From the NCBI RefSeq assembly GCF_030815145.1, contig NZ_JAUSWJ010000001.1, forward strand, positions 1-64,000: a stretch of DNA of 64,000 nucleotides. Reading direction: 5' to 3'. The notes beneath the pieces are model-generated. The model was given only the letters and a program-made list of their open reading frames with translations. It ran no database searches and was not told where the DNA came from. The DNA comes from Kaistia geumhonensis (GTDB taxonomy: Bacteria; Pseudomonadota; Alphaproteobacteria; Rhizobiales; Kaistiaceae). Position numbers and translations under genes: made by a program. Shown in pieces: positions 1 to 9,706 of this stretch (its first letter is position 1; every line of letters begins with the position of its first letter).

Positions 1-94
1 CGTCCCGATCGCGATGGAAGAGAAGCTCCGCTTCGCCATCCGTGAAGGCGGCCGCACCGTCGGCGCCGGCGTCGTCGCATCAATCATCAAGTAA
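1..94 (+). CDS. tuf: Elongation factor Tu, 3' end only
   Basis: The reading frame from base 2 to the TAA at 92-94 gives the last 30 residues of EF-Tu, with the typical ending [16 protein letters not shown] followed by a short ASIIK tail. EF-Tu delivers aminoacyl-tRNA to the ribosome as a GTP complex, and this segment is the end of its third beta-barrel domain. Its place just before rpsJ is the usual alphaproteobacterial str-to-S10 junction. The GTPase domain lies outside the window, so completeness cannot be judged. Confidence 0.95.
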   Translation, partial: VPIAMEEKLRFAIREGGRTVGAGVVASIIK

Positions 95-156
95 GGCCGA
101 AGCTCCGGAGAGGGCACGTGGCAACGCGTGCCCTCGTGACTTGAGGACAGAAATCG

Positions 157-465
157 ATGAACGGTCAGAATATCCGGATCCGGCTCAAAGCGTTCGATCA
201 TCGCATTCTCGATGCATCGACGCGTGAGATCGTGAACACGGCCAAGCGCACCGGCGCCCGCGTTGTCGGCCCCGTGCCGCTGCCGACTCAGATTGAGAAG
301 TTCACCGTGAACCGGTCGCCGCATATCGACAAGAAGAGCCGCGAGCAGTTCGAGATGCGCACGCACAAGCGCCTTCTCGACATCGTCGATCCGACCCCGC
401 AGACCGTGGACGCGCTGATGAAGCTCGACCTCGCCGCCGGCGTCGACGTCGAAATCAAGCTCTGA
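157..465 (+). CDS. rpsJ: 30S ribosomal protein S10
   Basis: S10, 102 residues, the usual family length. It begins [16 protein letters not shown] and carries the conserved VGPVPLPT and HKRLLDI segments. S10 sits in the head of the small subunit and, as NusE, pairs with NusB in antitermination; a nusB gene occurs near the other end of this window. It lies 62 bases after tuf and 16 bases before rplC, so it is the first gene of the S10 operon. A purine-rich stretch (TTGAGGACAG) a few bases upstream supports the ATG. Confidence 0.98.
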   Translation: MNGQNIRIRLKAFDHRILDASTREIVNTAKRTGARVVGPVPLPTQIEKFTVNRSPHIDKKSREQFEMRTHKRLLDIVDPTPQTVDALMKLDLAAGVDVEIKL

Positions 466-481
466 GGCGAGCGAGGACATG

Positions 482-1186
482 ATGCGCTCTGGATTGATCG
501 TACAGAAGCTGGGGATGACCCGCATCTATACGGATGCGGGCGAGCAGGTGCCGGTGACGGTGCTGAAGCTCGACAACTGCCAGGTTGTCGCCCATCGCAC
601 GGAAGACAAGAACGGCTACACGGCGGTTCAGCTCGGCAGCGGTCTGGCCAAGGTCAAGAACACGACCAAGGCGGAGCGCGGTCATTTCGCCAAGGCGGAA
701 GTCGAGCCGAAGCGCAAGGTCGCGGAGTTCCGCGTCTCGCCGGAGAACCTGATCGAGGTCGGCGCCGAGCTGACGGCCGAGCATTTCGTCGTCGGCCAGT
801 TCGTCGACGTCTCGGGCACGTCGATCGGCAAGGGTTTCGCCGGCGTCATGAAGCGCCACAACTTCGGCGGTGGCCGCGCGACGCACGGTAACTCGGTCTC
901 GCACCGCGTGCACGGTTCGACCGGTCAGCGCCAGGATCCCGGCAAGGTCTTCAAGAACAAGAAGATGGCCGGCCATATGGGCGACGCCCGCGTCACCACG
1001 CAGAATCTGAAGGTCGTTCGCACCGATGTGGAGCGCGGCCTGATCATGGTCGAGGGCGCCGTTCCTGGTGCCAAGGGCGGCTGGATCGAGGTGCGCGACG
1101 CCGTGAAGCGCGCGCTGCCGAAGGAAGTGCCGTTCCCGGGCGCGTTCAAGGCGCGTGACGCGGCCGCAGCGAAGGAGACCGAGTGA
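482..1186 (+). CDS. rplC: 50S ribosomal protein L3
   Basis: L3, 234 residues from the second of two adjacent ATGs (479 and 482). The second is preferred because the GAGG at 473-476 is better spaced from it and because family members start [14 protein letters not shown]. The central [19 protein letters not shown] loop, the part of L3 that reaches the peptidyl-transferase centre and is glutamine-methylated in many bacteria, is present. The stop codon overlaps the rplD start in a TGATG arrangement, which suggests translational coupling. Confidence 0.97.
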   Translation: MRSGLIVQKLGMTRIYTDAGEQVPVTVLKLDNCQVVAHRTEDKNGYTAVQLGSGLAKVKNTTKAERGHFAKAEVEPKRKVAEFRVSPENLIEVGAELTAEHFVVGQFVDVSGTSIGKGFAGVMKRHNFGGGRATHGNSVSHRVHGSTGQRQDPGKVFKNKKMAGHMGDARVTTQNLKVVRTDVERGLIMVEGAVPGAKGGWIEVRDAVKRALPKEVPFPGAFKARDAAAAKETE

Positions 1187-1806
1187 TGGACCTGAAGGTC
1201 ACCACGCTTGACGGCGGTTCGGCCGGCGAGATCTCGCTCTCGGACGAGATCTTCGGCCTCGAGCCCCGCGGCGACATCCTGCAGCGCATGGTCCGCTGGC
1301 AGCTTGCTGCCCGCCAGGCCGGCACGCACAAGTCGAAGGGCCGGTCCGAGGTCTCGGGCACGACCAAGAAGATGTACAAGCAGAAGGGCACCGGCGGCGC
1401 ACGCCACGGCGCCAAGACTGCGCCGCAGTTCCGCGGTGGCGGCAAGGCCTTCGGTCCGGTGGTGCGCAGCCATGCGCATGACCTGACGAAGAAGTTCCGT
1501 CAGCTGGCCCTGAAGCATGCGCTGTCTTCCAAGGCCCGCAGCGAGGATCTCGTGATCGTCGCCGACGTGACCATGGCCGAGGCCAAGACCAAGGTCGTCA
1601 AGGAGCGTTTCGCCAAGCTCGGCTGGGCGAATGCCCTGATCATCGACGGCGCGACGGTCGACGAGAAGTTCGGCCTCGCCGCGCGCAACGTTCCGCATAT
1701 CGATGTGCTGCCGGTGCAGGGCATCAACGTCTACGACATCCTGCGCCGCGAGAAGCTCGTGCTGACCAAGGCTGCGGTCGAAGCGCTCGAGGAGCGGTTC
1801 AAATGA
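1186..1806 (+). CDS. rplD: 50S ribosomal protein L4
   Basis: L4, 206 residues, read from the ATG that overlaps the rplC stop. A GTG one codon upstream is possible but less likely. The family hallmark [12 protein letters not shown] and the following basic loop, which lines the polypeptide exit tunnel, are intact. In gammaproteobacteria L4 represses its own S10 operon; I see no comparable leader here, because the rpsJ upstream gap is only 62 bases. The gene ends in an ATGA overlap with rplW. Confidence 0.97.
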   Translation: MDLKVTTLDGGSAGEISLSDEIFGLEPRGDILQRMVRWQLAARQAGTHKSKGRSEVSGTTKKMYKQKGTGGARHGAKTAPQFRGGGKAFGPVVRSHAHDLTKKFRQLALKHALSSKARSEDLVIVADVTMAEAKTKVVKERFAKLGWANALIIDGATVDEKFGLAARNVPHIDVLPVQGINVYDILRREKLVLTKAAVEALEERFK

Positions 1807-2096
1807 GCAACCCGACCCATTACGACATCATCCGCAGCCCCGTGCTGAGCGAGAAGTCGACCATCGCGACGGAACAGTCGAAGGTCGTCTTCAACGTCCT
1901 GAAGACGGCGACTAAGCCCGAGATCAAGGCGGCCGTCGAGGCGCTGTTCAAGGTCAAGGTCACGGGCGTGAACACGCTGGTCCGCAAGGGCAAGGTGAAG
2001 CGCTTCCGTGGCGTCGTCGGCAAGCAGAGCGACGTCAAGAAGGCGATCGTGACGCTGGCCGAGGGCGAGTCGATCGACGTCTCGACCGGTCTCTAA
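1803..2096 (+). CDS. rplW: 50S ribosomal protein L23
   Basis: L23, 97 residues, starting in a 4-base ATGA overlap with rplD. It has the family pattern [14 protein letters not shown] near the start, then KFEVK-like and [16 protein letters not shown] segments. L23 surrounds the exit-tunnel opening and is the docking site for trigger factor and signal recognition particle. Length and order are normal for the S10 operon. Confidence 0.97.
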   Translation: MSNPTHYDIIRSPVLSEKSTIATEQSKVVFNVLKTATKPEIKAAVEALFKVKVTGVNTLVRKGKVKRFRGVVGKQSDVKKAIVTLAEGESIDVSTGL

Positions 2097-2118
2097 GAGA
2101 GAAGAATAGGCTGAAGCC

Positions 2119-2955
2119 ATGGCTCTCAAGCACTACAAGCCGACCACGCCGGGACAGCGCCAGCTCGTTCTCGTGGACCGTTCCGAGCTCTATGCCGGCA
2201 AGCCGGTCAAGGGTCTGACGGTTGGTCTCCGCCAGAGCGGCGGCCGCAACAATCTCGGCCGCGTCACTGCCTATGGCCGTGGCGGTGGTCACAAGCGCAC
2301 CTATCGCCTCGTCGACTTCAAGCGCCGCAAGCGCGACATGACGGCGGTGGTCGAGCGCCTGGAATATGATCCGAACCGCACGGCGTTCATCGCTCTCATC
2401 AAGTATGAGGACGGCGAGCTGAGCTACATCCTGGCGCCGCAGCGCTTGGCGGTCGGCGATACGGTCGTCTCGGCGGCCCAGGCCGACGTGAAGCCCGGCA
2501 ACTGCATGCCGCTCGGCGCAATGCCGGTCGGCACGATCGTCCACAATGTCGAGCTGAAGCCCGGCAAGGGCGGTCAGGTCGCGCGCTCGGCGGGCGCTTA
2601 TGCGCAGTATGTCGGCCGTGACGGCGGCATGGCGATCCTGCGGCTCAACTCGGGTGAGCAGCGCCTCGTCAGCCAGGCCTGCGTCGCGACGGTTGGTGCG
2701 GTGTCGAACCCGGATCATGCCAACATCTCGATCGGCAAGGCCGGCCGTAACCGCTGGCTCGGCAAGCGCCCGAGCGTTCGTGGCGTCGCCATGAACCCGG
2801 TCGATCATCCGCATGGTGGTGGCGAGGGTCGTACCTCGGGAGGCCGTCATCCGGTCACGCCGTGGGGCAAGCCGACCAAGGGCAAGAAGACCCGTAACAA
2901 CAAGTCGACCGACAAGTTCATCGCGCGCAGCCGTCACCTGCGCAAGTCCAAGTAA
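2119..2955 (+). CDS. rplB: 50S ribosomal protein L2
   Basis: L2, 278 residues. It contains the RNA-binding segment [17 protein letters not shown] near residues 54-70 and the nearly invariant [14 protein letters not shown] segment near residues 225-238, which includes the His tied to peptidyl-transferase function. L2 is a primary 23S rRNA-binding protein needed for subunit association. It lies between rplW and rpsS with short gaps, as in other S10 operons. Confidence 0.98.
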   Translation: MALKHYKPTTPGQRQLVLVDRSELYAGKPVKGLTVGLRQSGGRNNLGRVTAYGRGGGHKRTYRLVDFKRRKRDMTAVVERLEYDPNRTAFIALIKYEDGELSYILAPQRLAVGDTVVSAAQADVKPGNCMPLGAMPVGTIVHNVELKPGKGGQVARSAGAYAQYVGRDGGMAILRLNSGEQRLVSQACVATVGAVSNPDHANISIGKAGRNRWLGKRPSVRGVAMNPVDHPHGGGEGRTSGGRHPVTPWGKPTKGKKTRNNKSTDKFIARSRHLRKSK

Positions 2956-2967
2956 GAGGGCTCGACC

Positions 2968-3246
2968 GTGTCTCGTTCAATTTGGAAAGGTCCGTTCGTC
3001 GACGGATACCTCCTGCGCAAGGCCGAGAAGAGCCGCTCTTCGGGCCGCGGCGAGGTGGTCAAGATCTGGAGCCGTCGCTCCACGATCCTGCCGCAGTTCG
3101 TCGGTCTGACCTTCGGTGTCTATAACGGCCAGAAGCACATTCCGGTCCTCGTCAACGAGGACATGGTGGGCCATAAGTTCGGCGAGTTCTCGCCGACTCG
3201 CACCTACTACGGCCACACGGCCGACAAGAAGGCGAAGAGGAAGTAA
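2968..3246 (+). CDS. rpsS: 30S ribosomal protein S19 (GTG start)
   Basis: S19, 92 residues, read from a GTG at 2968 (mature start [14 protein letters not shown]). GTG is the only in-frame start that gives the full family N terminus. The conserved [14 protein letters not shown] and [11 protein letters not shown] segments are present. S19 forms a complex with S13 in the small-subunit head, near the A-site tRNA. It is 12 bases after rplB and one base before the rplV start. Confidence 0.97.
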   Translation: MSRSIWKGPFVDGYLLRKAEKSRSSGRGEVVKIWSRRSTILPQFVGLTFGVYNGQKHIPVLVNEDMVGHKFGEFSPTRTYYGHTADKKAKRK

Positions 3247-3247
3247 G

Positions 3248-3628
3248 ATGGGCAAGCCGAAGCGCGAACGCGCGCTGAAGGAGACCGAGGCTCGTGCGAT
3301 CACGCGCATGATCCGCGTCTCGCCGCGCAAGCTCAACCTCGTCGCGGAGCTGATCCGGGGCAAGAAGGCCAGTACCGCTCTGGCGGACCTGACCTTCTCG
3401 GAGAAGCGCATCGCCCGCGACGTCAAGAAGACGCTCGAGTCGGCGATCGCCAATGCCGAGAACAACCATGATCTCGACGTCGACGCTCTCGTCGTCGCCG
3501 AGGCGTTCGTCGGCAAGGCGCTCGTCATGAAGCGCTGGTCGCCGCGCGCCCGCGGCCGGGTCGGCCGGATCGAGAAGCCGTTTTCGCATCTGACGATCGT
3601 CGTGCGTGAAGCTGGGGAGGCCGCCTGA
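3248..3628 (+). CDS. rplV: 50S ribosomal protein L22
   Basis: L22, 126 residues from the ATG directly after the rpsS stop. The same frame is open further upstream inside rpsS, but that part is not L22-like. The conserved [17 protein letters not shown] segment lies near residues 21-37, and the C terminus holds the [20 protein letters not shown] beta-hairpin region that reaches into the exit tunnel, where macrolide-resistance mutations arise in other bacteria. The stop overlaps rpsC in a TGATG junction. Confidence 0.97.
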   Translation: MGKPKRERALKETEARAITRMIRVSPRKLNLVAELIRGKKASTALADLTFSEKRIARDVKKTLESAIANAENNHDLDVDALVVAEAFVGKALVMKRWSPRARGRVGRIEKPFSHLTIVVREAGEAA

Positions 3629-4341
3629 TGGGCCAGAAAGTCAATCCGATCGGCCTGCGCCTCGGCGTCAACCGGACCTGGGACAGCCGCTGGTTCGCCA
3701 ACAAGGGCGAATACGGCAAGCTGCTCCACGAGGACCAGAAGATCCGTGAGGTCCTGCTCAAGGATCTGAAGCAGGCCGCGGTCTCCAAGATCGTGATCGA
3801 GCGTCCGCACAAGAAGTGTCGTGTGACGATCCACTCGGCGCGTCCGGGCATCGTGATCGGCAAGAAGGGCGCCGATATCGAGAAGCTGCGCAAGACGGTC
3901 GGCAAGCTGACCGACAGCGAAGTGCACATCAATATCGTCGAGGTCCGGAAGCCGGAGATCGACGCGAACCTGGTGGCCGCTTCGATCGCCCAGCAGCTCG
4001 AGCGTCGCGTCGCCTTCCGTCGTGCCATGAAGCGCGCCGTTCAGTCGGCGATGCGCCTCGGCGCCGAGGGCATCCGTATCAACGCTTCGGGCCGCCTCGG
4101 CGGCGCGGAAATCGCCCGCCTGGAGTGGTATCGCGAGGGCCGTGTGCCGCTGCACACGCTGCGCGCCGATATCGACTACGGCACCGCGACGGCGCACACG
4201 GCCTATGGCACGTGCGGCATCAAGGTGTGGATCTTCAAGGGCGAGATCCTGGAGCATGACCCGATGGCGTCCGAGCGTCGCCAGACGGAAGGCAACGAGC
4301 AGGGCTCGGGCAGCGGTCGCCGCCGCGAAAACGCGGCCTGA
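3628..4341 (+). CDS. rpsC: 30S ribosomal protein S3
   Basis: S3, 237 residues. It shows the N-terminal [12 protein letters not shown] motif, the KH-type RNA-binding motif with [16 protein letters not shown] near residues 71-86, and the C-terminal [21 protein letters not shown] region. The last ~25 residues are a charged, low-complexity tail rich in Arg, Glu and Gly. S3 lines the mRNA entry pore of the small subunit. The start overlaps the rplV stop. Confidence 0.98.
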   Translation: MGQKVNPIGLRLGVNRTWDSRWFANKGEYGKLLHEDQKIREVLLKDLKQAAVSKIVIERPHKKCRVTIHSARPGIVIGKKGADIEKLRKTVGKLTDSEVHINIVEVRKPEIDANLVAASIAQQLERRVAFRRAMKRAVQSAMRLGAEGIRINASGRLGGAEIARLEWYREGRVPLHTLRADIDYGTATAHTAYGTCGIKVWIFKGEILEHDPMASERRQTEGNEQGSGSGRRRENAA

Positions 4342-4372
4342 CGAGCGCCACTGAAGCCGAGAGAGAAGCAAA

Positions 4373-4786
4373 ATGCTGCAACCGAAGCGCACCAAGTTCC
4401 GCAAGCAGTTCAAGGGCCGGATCCACGGCGTCGCCAAGGGCGGCACGGACCTGAACTTCGGCGGTTTCGGGCTCAAGGCGCTCGAGCCCGAGCGCGTCAC
4501 CGCGCGTCAGATCGAGGCGGCTCGCCGCGCGATCACCCGCGCCATGAAGCGCGCCGGCCGTGTCTGGATCCGCGTGTTCCCGGACGTTCCGGTCACCGCG
4601 AAGCCGACCGAAGTCCGCATGGGCAAGGGCAAGGGCGCGCCCGAGTATTGGGCGGCGCGCATCAAGCCGGGCCGCATCATGTTCGAGGTGGACGGCGTCG
4701 ACGAGGAGACGGCCCGCGAGGCGCTTCGTCTCGGCGCGGCGAAGCTGCCGATCAAGACGCGCTTCATCCAGCGCATCGCCGACTGA
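4373..4786 (+). CDS. rplP: 50S ribosomal protein L16
   Basis: L16, 137 residues. The start [16 protein letters not shown] and the [18 protein letters not shown] and [11 protein letters not shown] segments are classic. L16 binds helix 89 of 23S rRNA and helps position A-site tRNA. It follows rpsC by 31 bases, with a GAGAGAAGC ribosome-binding site in the gap, and precedes rpmC. Confidence 0.98.
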   Translation: MLQPKRTKFRKQFKGRIHGVAKGGTDLNFGGFGLKALEPERVTARQIEAARRAITRAMKRAGRVWIRVFPDVPVTAKPTEVRMGKGKGAPEYWAARIKPGRIMFEVDGVDEETAREALRLGAAKLPIKTRFIQRIAD

Positions 4787-4812
4787 AGCGGCGAACGGAC
4801 GAGGACAGAGCC

Positions 4813-5013
4813 ATGAAGGCGAAAGACGTTCGGCTGCAGACGGCCGACCAGCTCGAGACCGAGCTGGCCAATCTGAAGAAGGAGCAGTTCAACCTGCGCT
4901 TCCAGAAGGCCACCGGTCAGCTCGAGAACACCTCGCGCGTGCGGCAGGTTCGCCGCGATATCGCGCGCATCAAGACCATCGCCGCGCAGAAGCGCGCCGC
5001 GGACCAGGGCTGA
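4813..5013 (+). CDS. rpmC: 50S ribosomal protein L29
   Basis: L29, 66 residues, from the ATG at 4813. A longer open frame starts inside rplP but lacks family similarity there. The protein is two helices joined by the [20 protein letters not shown] segment, typical of L29. It sits at the exit tunnel beside L23. GAGGACAGAGCC just upstream provides the ribosome-binding site. Confidence 0.96.
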   Translation: MKAKDVRLQTADQLETELANLKKEQFNLRFQKATGQLENTSRVRQVRRDIARIKTIAAQKRAADQG

Positions 5014-5023
5014 GGAGACGAAG

Positions 5024-5272
5024 ATGCCGAAACGCGTTCTGCAGGGCAACGTCGTCAGCGATGCCAATGACAAGACCGTCGTCGTGCTGGTCGAGCGCCG
5101 CTTCACGCATCCCGTGCTGAAGAAGACGGTGCGCCGGTCGAAGAAGTACCAGGCCCATGACGAGGCCAATAGCTACAAGGTCGGCGATACCGTCTTCATC
5201 GAGGAGTCGAAGCCGATCTCGAAGAACAAGCGCTGGGTCGTTGTCGGCACCGAACTGCCGACGGGCGAGTAA
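5024..5272 (+). CDS. rpsQ: 30S ribosomal protein S17
   Basis: S17, 82 residues, an OB-fold primary 16S rRNA-binding protein. It starts [19 protein letters not shown] and has the conserved [12 protein letters not shown] and KYQAHDE segments. It lies 10 bases after rpmC. The gap to rplN is unusually long for this operon (72 bases) and includes a seven-codon open frame overlapping the rplN start, discussed in the findings. Confidence 0.97.
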   Translation: MPKRVLQGNVVSDANDKTVVVLVERRFTHPVLKKTVRRSKKYQAHDEANSYKVGDTVFIEESKPISKNKRWVVVGTELPTGE

Positions 5273-5344
5273 GCACGGAAGAGGTTCGTCGCGGCTCGTC
5301 CCTGGTGAGGGGCGGGCAGTGACCATGAAAGTAGGCGGCCAGTC

Positions 5345-5713
5345 ATGATTCAGATGCAGACTAACCTCGACGTGGCGGATAACTCCGGCGCTCGTCGTGT
5401 GATGTGCATCAAGGTTCTCGGCGGTTCCAAGCGGAAATACGCCTCGGTCGGCGACATCATCGTCGTGTCGATCAAGGAGGCGATCCCGCGCGGTCGCGTG
5501 AAGAAGGGCGACGTCATGAAGGCGGTCGTCGTGCGCACCGCGAAGGATATCCGCCGTCCCGACGGCAGCGTCATCCGCTTCGACAAGAATGCGGCGGTGC
5601 TGATCAACAATCAGAAGGAGCCGATCGGGACTCGTATCTTCGGGCCGGTGCCGCGCGAGCTTCGCGCGAAGAACCACATGAAGATCATCTCGCTCGCGCC
5701 AGAGGTGCTGTAA
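5345..5713 (+). CDS. rplN: 50S ribosomal protein L14
   Basis: L14, 122 residues, the standard length. It begins [20 protein letters not shown], and the [19 protein letters not shown] segment is typical. L14 binds 23S rRNA at the subunit interface and is the target of the silencing factor RsfS. In many bacteria it opens the spc operon; here no clear promoter is visible in the 72-base gap before it. The stop TAATG overlaps the rplX start by one base. Confidence 0.98.
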   Translation: MIQMQTNLDVADNSGARRVMCIKVLGGSKRKYASVGDIIVVSIKEAIPRGRVKKGDVMKAVVVRTAKDIRRPDGSVIRFDKNAAVLINNQKEPIGTRIFGPVPRELRAKNHMKIISLAPEVL

Positions 5714-6030
5714 TGGCTGCCAAGATCAAGAAAGGCGACAACGTCGTCGTCCTGACCGGCAAGGACAAGGGCAAGACCGGCGAGGTGCTCAGCGTGCACC
5801 CGGCCGAGGAGCGGGCTGTCGTGCGCGGCGTCAATCTTGCGCGCCGGCACCAGAAGCAGACTGCGAGCGAGCAGGGCGGGATCGTCTCCAAGGAGCTCAC
5901 GATCCACCTCTCGAACATCGCGATCGCCGACCCCAAGGACGGCAAGCCGACCCGGGTTGGTTTCAAGGTTACCGAAGACGGGCGCAAGCAACGCGTCGCA
6001 AAACGTTCGGGAGATGTGATCGATGGCTGA
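5713..6030 (+). CDS. rplX: 50S ribosomal protein L24
   Basis: L24, 105 residues, from the ATG that shares a base with the rplN stop. The KOW motif is visible in [20 protein letters not shown] near residues 4-23. The [12 protein letters not shown] and [14 protein letters not shown] segments match the family. L24 starts large-subunit assembly. Its 3' end overlaps rplE by 8 bases. Confidence 0.97.
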   Translation: MAAKIKKGDNVVVLTGKDKGKTGEVLSVHPAEERAVVRGVNLARRHQKQTASEQGGIVSKELTIHLSNIAIADPKDGKPTRVGFKVTEDGRKQRVAKRSGDVIDG

Positions 6031-6580
6031 GGCAGCTTACGAGCCGCGGCTCAAGAAGTTCTACGAGGACGAGGTCCGTCAGAAGCTTGTCGCCGAGTTC
6101 GGCTACAAGAACGAGATGGAGATTCCGCGTCTCGACAAGATCGTGCTCAACATGGGCATCGGCGAGGCGGTGAACGATTCCAAGAAGGTCGGCACGGCCC
6201 TCGCGGATCTCGCCCAGATCGCTGGCCAGAAGCCGGCCGTCACCCGCGCCCGCAAGTCGATCGCGACCTTCAAGGTCCGCGAGCAGATGCCGATCGGCGG
6301 CAAGGTGACGCTGCGCAAGGCGCGGATGTTCGAGTTCCTCGATCGCCTCGTCACGATCGCGCTGCCGCGCGTCCGCGACTTCCGTGGTCTCAATCCGAAG
6401 AGCTTCGACGGCCGTGGCAACTACGCCATGGGTATCAAGGAGCACATCATCTTCCCGGAGATCAACTACGACAAGGTCGACCAGGTCTGGGGCATGGACG
6501 TCATCGTCTGCACCACGGCCAAGACGGACGAGGAAGCGCGCGCCCTTCTGAAGGCGCTCAACTTCCCGTTCCGCCAGTAA
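6023..6580 (+). CDS. rplE: 50S ribosomal protein L5
   Basis: L5, 185 residues. Family segments include [17 protein letters not shown] near residues 34-50, the [20 protein letters not shown] stretch and the C-terminal [18 protein letters not shown]5 binds 5S rRNA and contacts P-site tRNA in the central protuberance. Translation starts inside rplX, so the pair is probably translationally coupled. Confidence 0.98.
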   Translation: MAEAAYEPRLKKFYEDEVRQKLVAEFGYKNEMEIPRLDKIVLNMGIGEAVNDSKKVGTALADLAQIAGQKPAVTRARKSIATFKVREQMPIGGKVTLRKARMFEFLDRLVTIALPRVRDFRGLNPKSFDGRGNYAMGIKEHIIFPEINYDKVDQVWGMDVIVCTTAKTDEEARALLKALNFPFRQ

Positions 6581-6605
6581 GTCGCCGGGAAAGGATCAGG
6601 ACGAG

Positions 6606-6911
6606 ATGGCCAAGAAGAGCTCCATCGAGAAGAACAACCGGCGCCGCGCGCTGGCCAAGCAGTACGCCAGCCGGCGTATCAAGCTGAAGGCTGTCGCCAA
6701 CGACGAGAGCCTGCCGCTGGAGGAGCGCTTCCAGGCGCGCCTCAAGCTGGCCGAGTTGCCGCGCAATTCGTCGCCGACGCGCATCCGCAACCGCTGCGAA
6801 GTCACCGGCCGTCCGCGTGGCGTCTACCGGAAGCTGAAGATGTCGCGCATCGCGCTTCGCGAACTCGGGTCGCTGGGTCTTATCCCGGGCCTGGTCAAGT
6901 CGAGCTGGTAA
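6606..6911 (+). CDS. rpsN: 30S ribosomal protein S14 (zinc-independent type)
   Basis: S14, 101 residues. This is the long form without the two CxxC zinc pairs: only one Cys is seen, in [20 protein letters not shown] near the C terminus. It starts [21 protein letters not shown]14 belongs to the small-subunit head. The ribosome-binding site is an AGGA about 10 bases upstream. It is followed 13 bases later by rpsH. Confidence 0.97.
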   Translation: MAKKSSIEKNNRRRALAKQYASRRIKLKAVANDESLPLEERFQARLKLAELPRNSSPTRIRNRCEVTGRPRGVYRKLKMSRIALRELGSLGLIPGLVKSSW

Positions 6912-6924
6912 GGAGAACGGTCCG

Positions 6925-7323
6925 ATGACGATGACCGATCCTTTGGGTGATATGCTCACCCGCATCCGCAACGCGCAGCTGCGCCGGCAGTCGAAGGTCT
7001 CCACGCCTTCGTCCAAGCTGCGCCAGCATGTGCTCGAAGTCCTCCAGCAGGAGGGCTATATCCGCGGCTTCGCGACCGTCGACCATGGCGATGGCAAGGC
7101 CGAGATCGAGATCGAGCTTAAGTATTTCGACGGCGAGCCGGTGATCCGGACGATCGAGCGTGTCTCGAAGCCGGGCCGCCGCGTCTATGCCTCTGTGAAG
7201 AGCATTCCGCGCGTCAAGAACGGCCTCGGCGTGTCGATCCTGTCGACGCCCAAGGGTGTGATGTCGGATGCCGACGCCCGCGAACAGAATGTCGGCGGAG
7301 AAGTTCTCTGCCAGGTGTTCTGA
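6925..7323 (+). CDS. rpsH: 30S ribosomal protein S8
   Basis: S8, 132 residues from the first of two nearby ATGs (6925; 6931 would begin [15 protein letters not shown], also common in the family). The AAGGAGAACGG stretch upstream fits either start. The C-terminal [20 protein letters not shown] motif is intact. S8 binds helix 21 of 16S rRNA and in enterobacteria represses the spc operon; I did not identify a matching mRNA site here. Confidence 0.97.
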   Translation: MTMTDPLGDMLTRIRNAQLRRQSKVSTPSSKLRQHVLEVLQQEGYIRGFATVDHGDGKAEIEIELKYFDGEPVIRTIERVSKPGRRVYASVKSIPRVKNGLGVSILSTPKGVMSDADAREQNVGGEVLCQVF

Positions 7324-7363
7324 TCCGGCCCCCAGCGCAACACGAACCGGACGGATTGGTCTG

Positions 7364-7897
<534 letters not shown>

Positions 7898-7909
7898 ACG
7901 GAGCCCGTC

Positions 7910-8266
7910 ATGGCCAACATCCAGAAGGACCGGCGCGCCGCGCGTGTCCGCCGTGCGCTCCGCAAGGTGGCGGGAGAGCGTCCGCGCCTCTCGGTCCACC
8001 GCTCGTCGGAGCATATCTACGCCCAGGTGATCGACGATGCCGAGGGCCGTACCCTCGCGTCCGCCTCGACGCTCGAGAAGGACCTGCGCAACTCGCTGAA
8101 GACCGGTGCCGACAAGGCGGCGGCCGAGGCGGTCGGCAAGCTGGTCGCGGAGCGTGCCAAGGCGGCCGGCGTGACGGCGGTCGTGTTCGACCGCGGTCCG
8201 TATCTCTTCCATGGCCGCGTCAAGGCGCTGGCCGACGGAGCGCGCGAGGGCGGGCTCGAATTCTGA
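7910..8266 (+). CDS. rplR: 50S ribosomal protein L18
   Basis: L18, 118 residues, of usual length. It has a basic N terminus ([20 protein letters not shown]), the [16 protein letters not shown] segment, and the [26 protein letters not shown] ending of the family (here given as the last ~26 residues). L18 binds 5S rRNA with L5. Twelve bases separate it from rplF, and 50 from rpsE. Confidence 0.97.
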   Translation: MANIQKDRRAARVRRALRKVAGERPRLSVHRSSEHIYAQVIDDAEGRTLASASTLEKDLRNSLKTGADKAAAEAVGKLVAERAKAAGVTAVVFDRGPYLFHGRVKALADGAREGGLEF

Positions 8267-8316
8267 TGCGACCTTCGGGGCGCGTCTAACGGAACAACAG
8301 GACGATTGGGATTTCG

Positions 8317-8865
8317 ATGGCCAGAGAGCAGCGGGAAGAGCGCGACAGCGAATTCGTCGACAAGCTCGTTCACATCAATCGCGTCGCGAAGGTGGTGAAG
8401 GGCGGCCGGCGGTTCGGTTTCGCCGCCCTCGTCGTCGTCGGCGACCAGAAGGGCCGGGTCGGTTTCGGCCATGGCAAGGCGCGCGAAGTGCCGGAGGCGA
8501 TCCGCAAGGCGACCGAGGCTGCCAAGCGCTCGCTCGTCCGCGTTCCGCTTCGTGACGGACGCACCCTGCATCACGACGTGTTCGGCCGCCATGGCGCCGG
8601 CCGCGTCTTCCTGCGCGCCGCCCCTCCCGGCACCGGCATCATCGCCGGCGGCCCGATGCGCGCCGTGTTCGAGACGCTCGGCGTCCAGGACGTGGTGGCG
8701 AAGTCGATGGGCTCGTCGAACCCCTACAACATGGTGCGTGCCACCTTCGCCGCTCTCGCGGCTGAGGACAGCCCGCGCTCCGTCGCGGCTCGCCGCGGCA
8801 TCAAGGTCTCCGTGCTTCAGTCCCGCCGTGGCGGGAACGACGCCGAAGTGGCCGCCGAGGCCTGA
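8317..8865 (+). CDS. rpsE: 30S ribosomal protein S5
   Basis: S5, 182 residues. The N-terminal double-stranded-RNA-binding-like domain shows [17 protein letters not shown] and [17 protein letters not shown] near residues 28-66. The C-terminal ribosomal S5 domain shows [15 protein letters not shown] and [17 protein letters not shown]5 guards the mRNA entry site and affects decoding fidelity. The 50-base spacer after rplR is a little longer than neighbours. Confidence 0.98.
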   Translation: MAREQREERDSEFVDKLVHINRVAKVVKGGRRFGFAALVVVGDQKGRVGFGHGKAREVPEAIRKATEAAKRSLVRVPLRDGRTLHHDVFGRHGAGRVFLRAAPPGTGIIAGGPMRAVFETLGVQDVVAKSMGSSNPYNMVRATFAALAAEDSPRSVAARRGIKVSVLQSRRGGNDAEVAAEA

Positions 8866-8894
8866 TCGGCCGCGAGGAAGTCGAGGAACTGACC

Positions 8895-9086
8895 ATGGCC
8901 AATGAGAAGACGCTCGTCATTGAGCAGATCGCCAGCCCCATCCGCCGCCCGGTCGACCAGCGCGCAACGCTGATCGGCCTCGGCCTCAACCGGATCCGTC
9001 GCCGTTCGACGCTGCAGGACACGCCTGCGGTTCGCGGCATGATCGCCAAGGTGGCCCATCTCGTCCGCGTTGTGGACGAGGCGTGA
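8895..9086 (+). CDS. rpmD: 50S ribosomal protein L30
   Basis: L30, 63 residues. The family core [20 protein letters not shown] is followed by [20 protein letters not shown], which is typical. It lies between rpsE and rplO, as in most spc operons. GAGGAACTGACC before the ATG supplies the ribosome-binding site. Confidence 0.96.
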   Translation: MANEKTLVIEQIASPIRRPVDQRATLIGLGLNRIRRRSTLQDTPAVRGMIAKVAHLVRVVDEA

Positions 9087-9106
9087 GCCATAGAAGGACC
9101 AGTCCG

Positions 9107-9592
9107 ATGAAGCTCAACGAGATCAACGACAACCCGGGCGCCCGCAAGTCGCGCATCCGCGTCGGCCGTGGCATCGGCTCCGGCAAGGGCAAGACCGGCG
9201 GCCGTGGCGTCAAGGGCCAGAAGTCGCGCACGGGCGTCGCCATCAAGGGCTTCGAGGGCGGCCAGATGCCGCTGCATCGGCGCCTGCCGAAGCGCGGCTT
9301 CAACAACATCTTCGCGCTCGACTTCAACGAAGTCGGCCTCGGCCGTATCCAGGCCGCGCTCGACGCGGGCAAGCTCGAGGCTGGTGCCGTCGTCACTGCC
9401 GAGTCGCTGAAGGCCGCCGGCGTCATCCGCCGCGTCAAGGACGGCGTGCGGATCCTCGGTTCGGGCGAGCTCAAGGCCGCTGTGACCTTCGAGGTCGCGG
9501 GCGCTTCGAAGCCGGCGATCGAGGCGATCGAGAAGCTCGGCGGCTCGCTCAAGGTTCTCGCTCCGAAGGCCGCCGAAGCCGCGGCCGAGTGA
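9107..9592 (+). CDS. rplO: 50S ribosomal protein L15
   Basis: L15, 161 residues, starting [20 protein letters not shown] at 9107. An in-frame ATG 24 bases upstream would add eight unrelated residues. The glycine-rich, basic N-terminal half ([16 protein letters not shown]) threads through 23S rRNA; the second half is the globular L15e/L18e-type domain with [18 protein letters not shown]. It ends in an Ala/Glu tail and is followed by a 114-base spacer before secY. Confidence 0.97.
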   Translation: MKLNEINDNPGARKSRIRVGRGIGSGKGKTGGRGVKGQKSRTGVAIKGFEGGQMPLHRRLPKRGFNNIFALDFNEVGLGRIQAALDAGKLEAGAVVTAESLKAAGVIRRVKDGVRILGSGELKAAVTFEVAGASKPAIEAIEKLGGSLKVLAPKAAEAAAE

Positions 9593-9614
9593 CGCGCTGA
9601 GCGCATCCGTTGTC

Positions 9615-9689
9615 GGGACGCCGCTTGATGCGGCGTCTCCGAAAGCCCAGTTTATGTCCCTCTCGGGACATGGGGTCCCCGACTCGGGG
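9615..9689 (+). promoter_or_regulatory. Run of RNA hairpins between rplO and secY
   Basis: Two clean inverted repeats and one looser one follow each other here: GACGCCGC/GCGGCGTC (9617-9624 with 9630-9637, 5-base loop), ATGTCCC/GGGACAT (9654-9660 with 9665-9671, 4-base loop), and CCCC/GGGG (9677-9680 with 9686-9689). None is followed by a T-run, so they do not look like a simple terminator. They may protect mRNA ends, mark an RNase site or regulate secY translation. The function is inference; the repeats themselves are seen directly. Confidence 0.5.
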
Positions 9690-9706
9690 CCCGATCGGAG
9701 CGGCGA

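Noticed and set aside
2977-4500. Long - strand frame across rpsS, rplV and rpsC
   Set aside because: Overlaps several certain ribosomal genes and shows no coherent domain.
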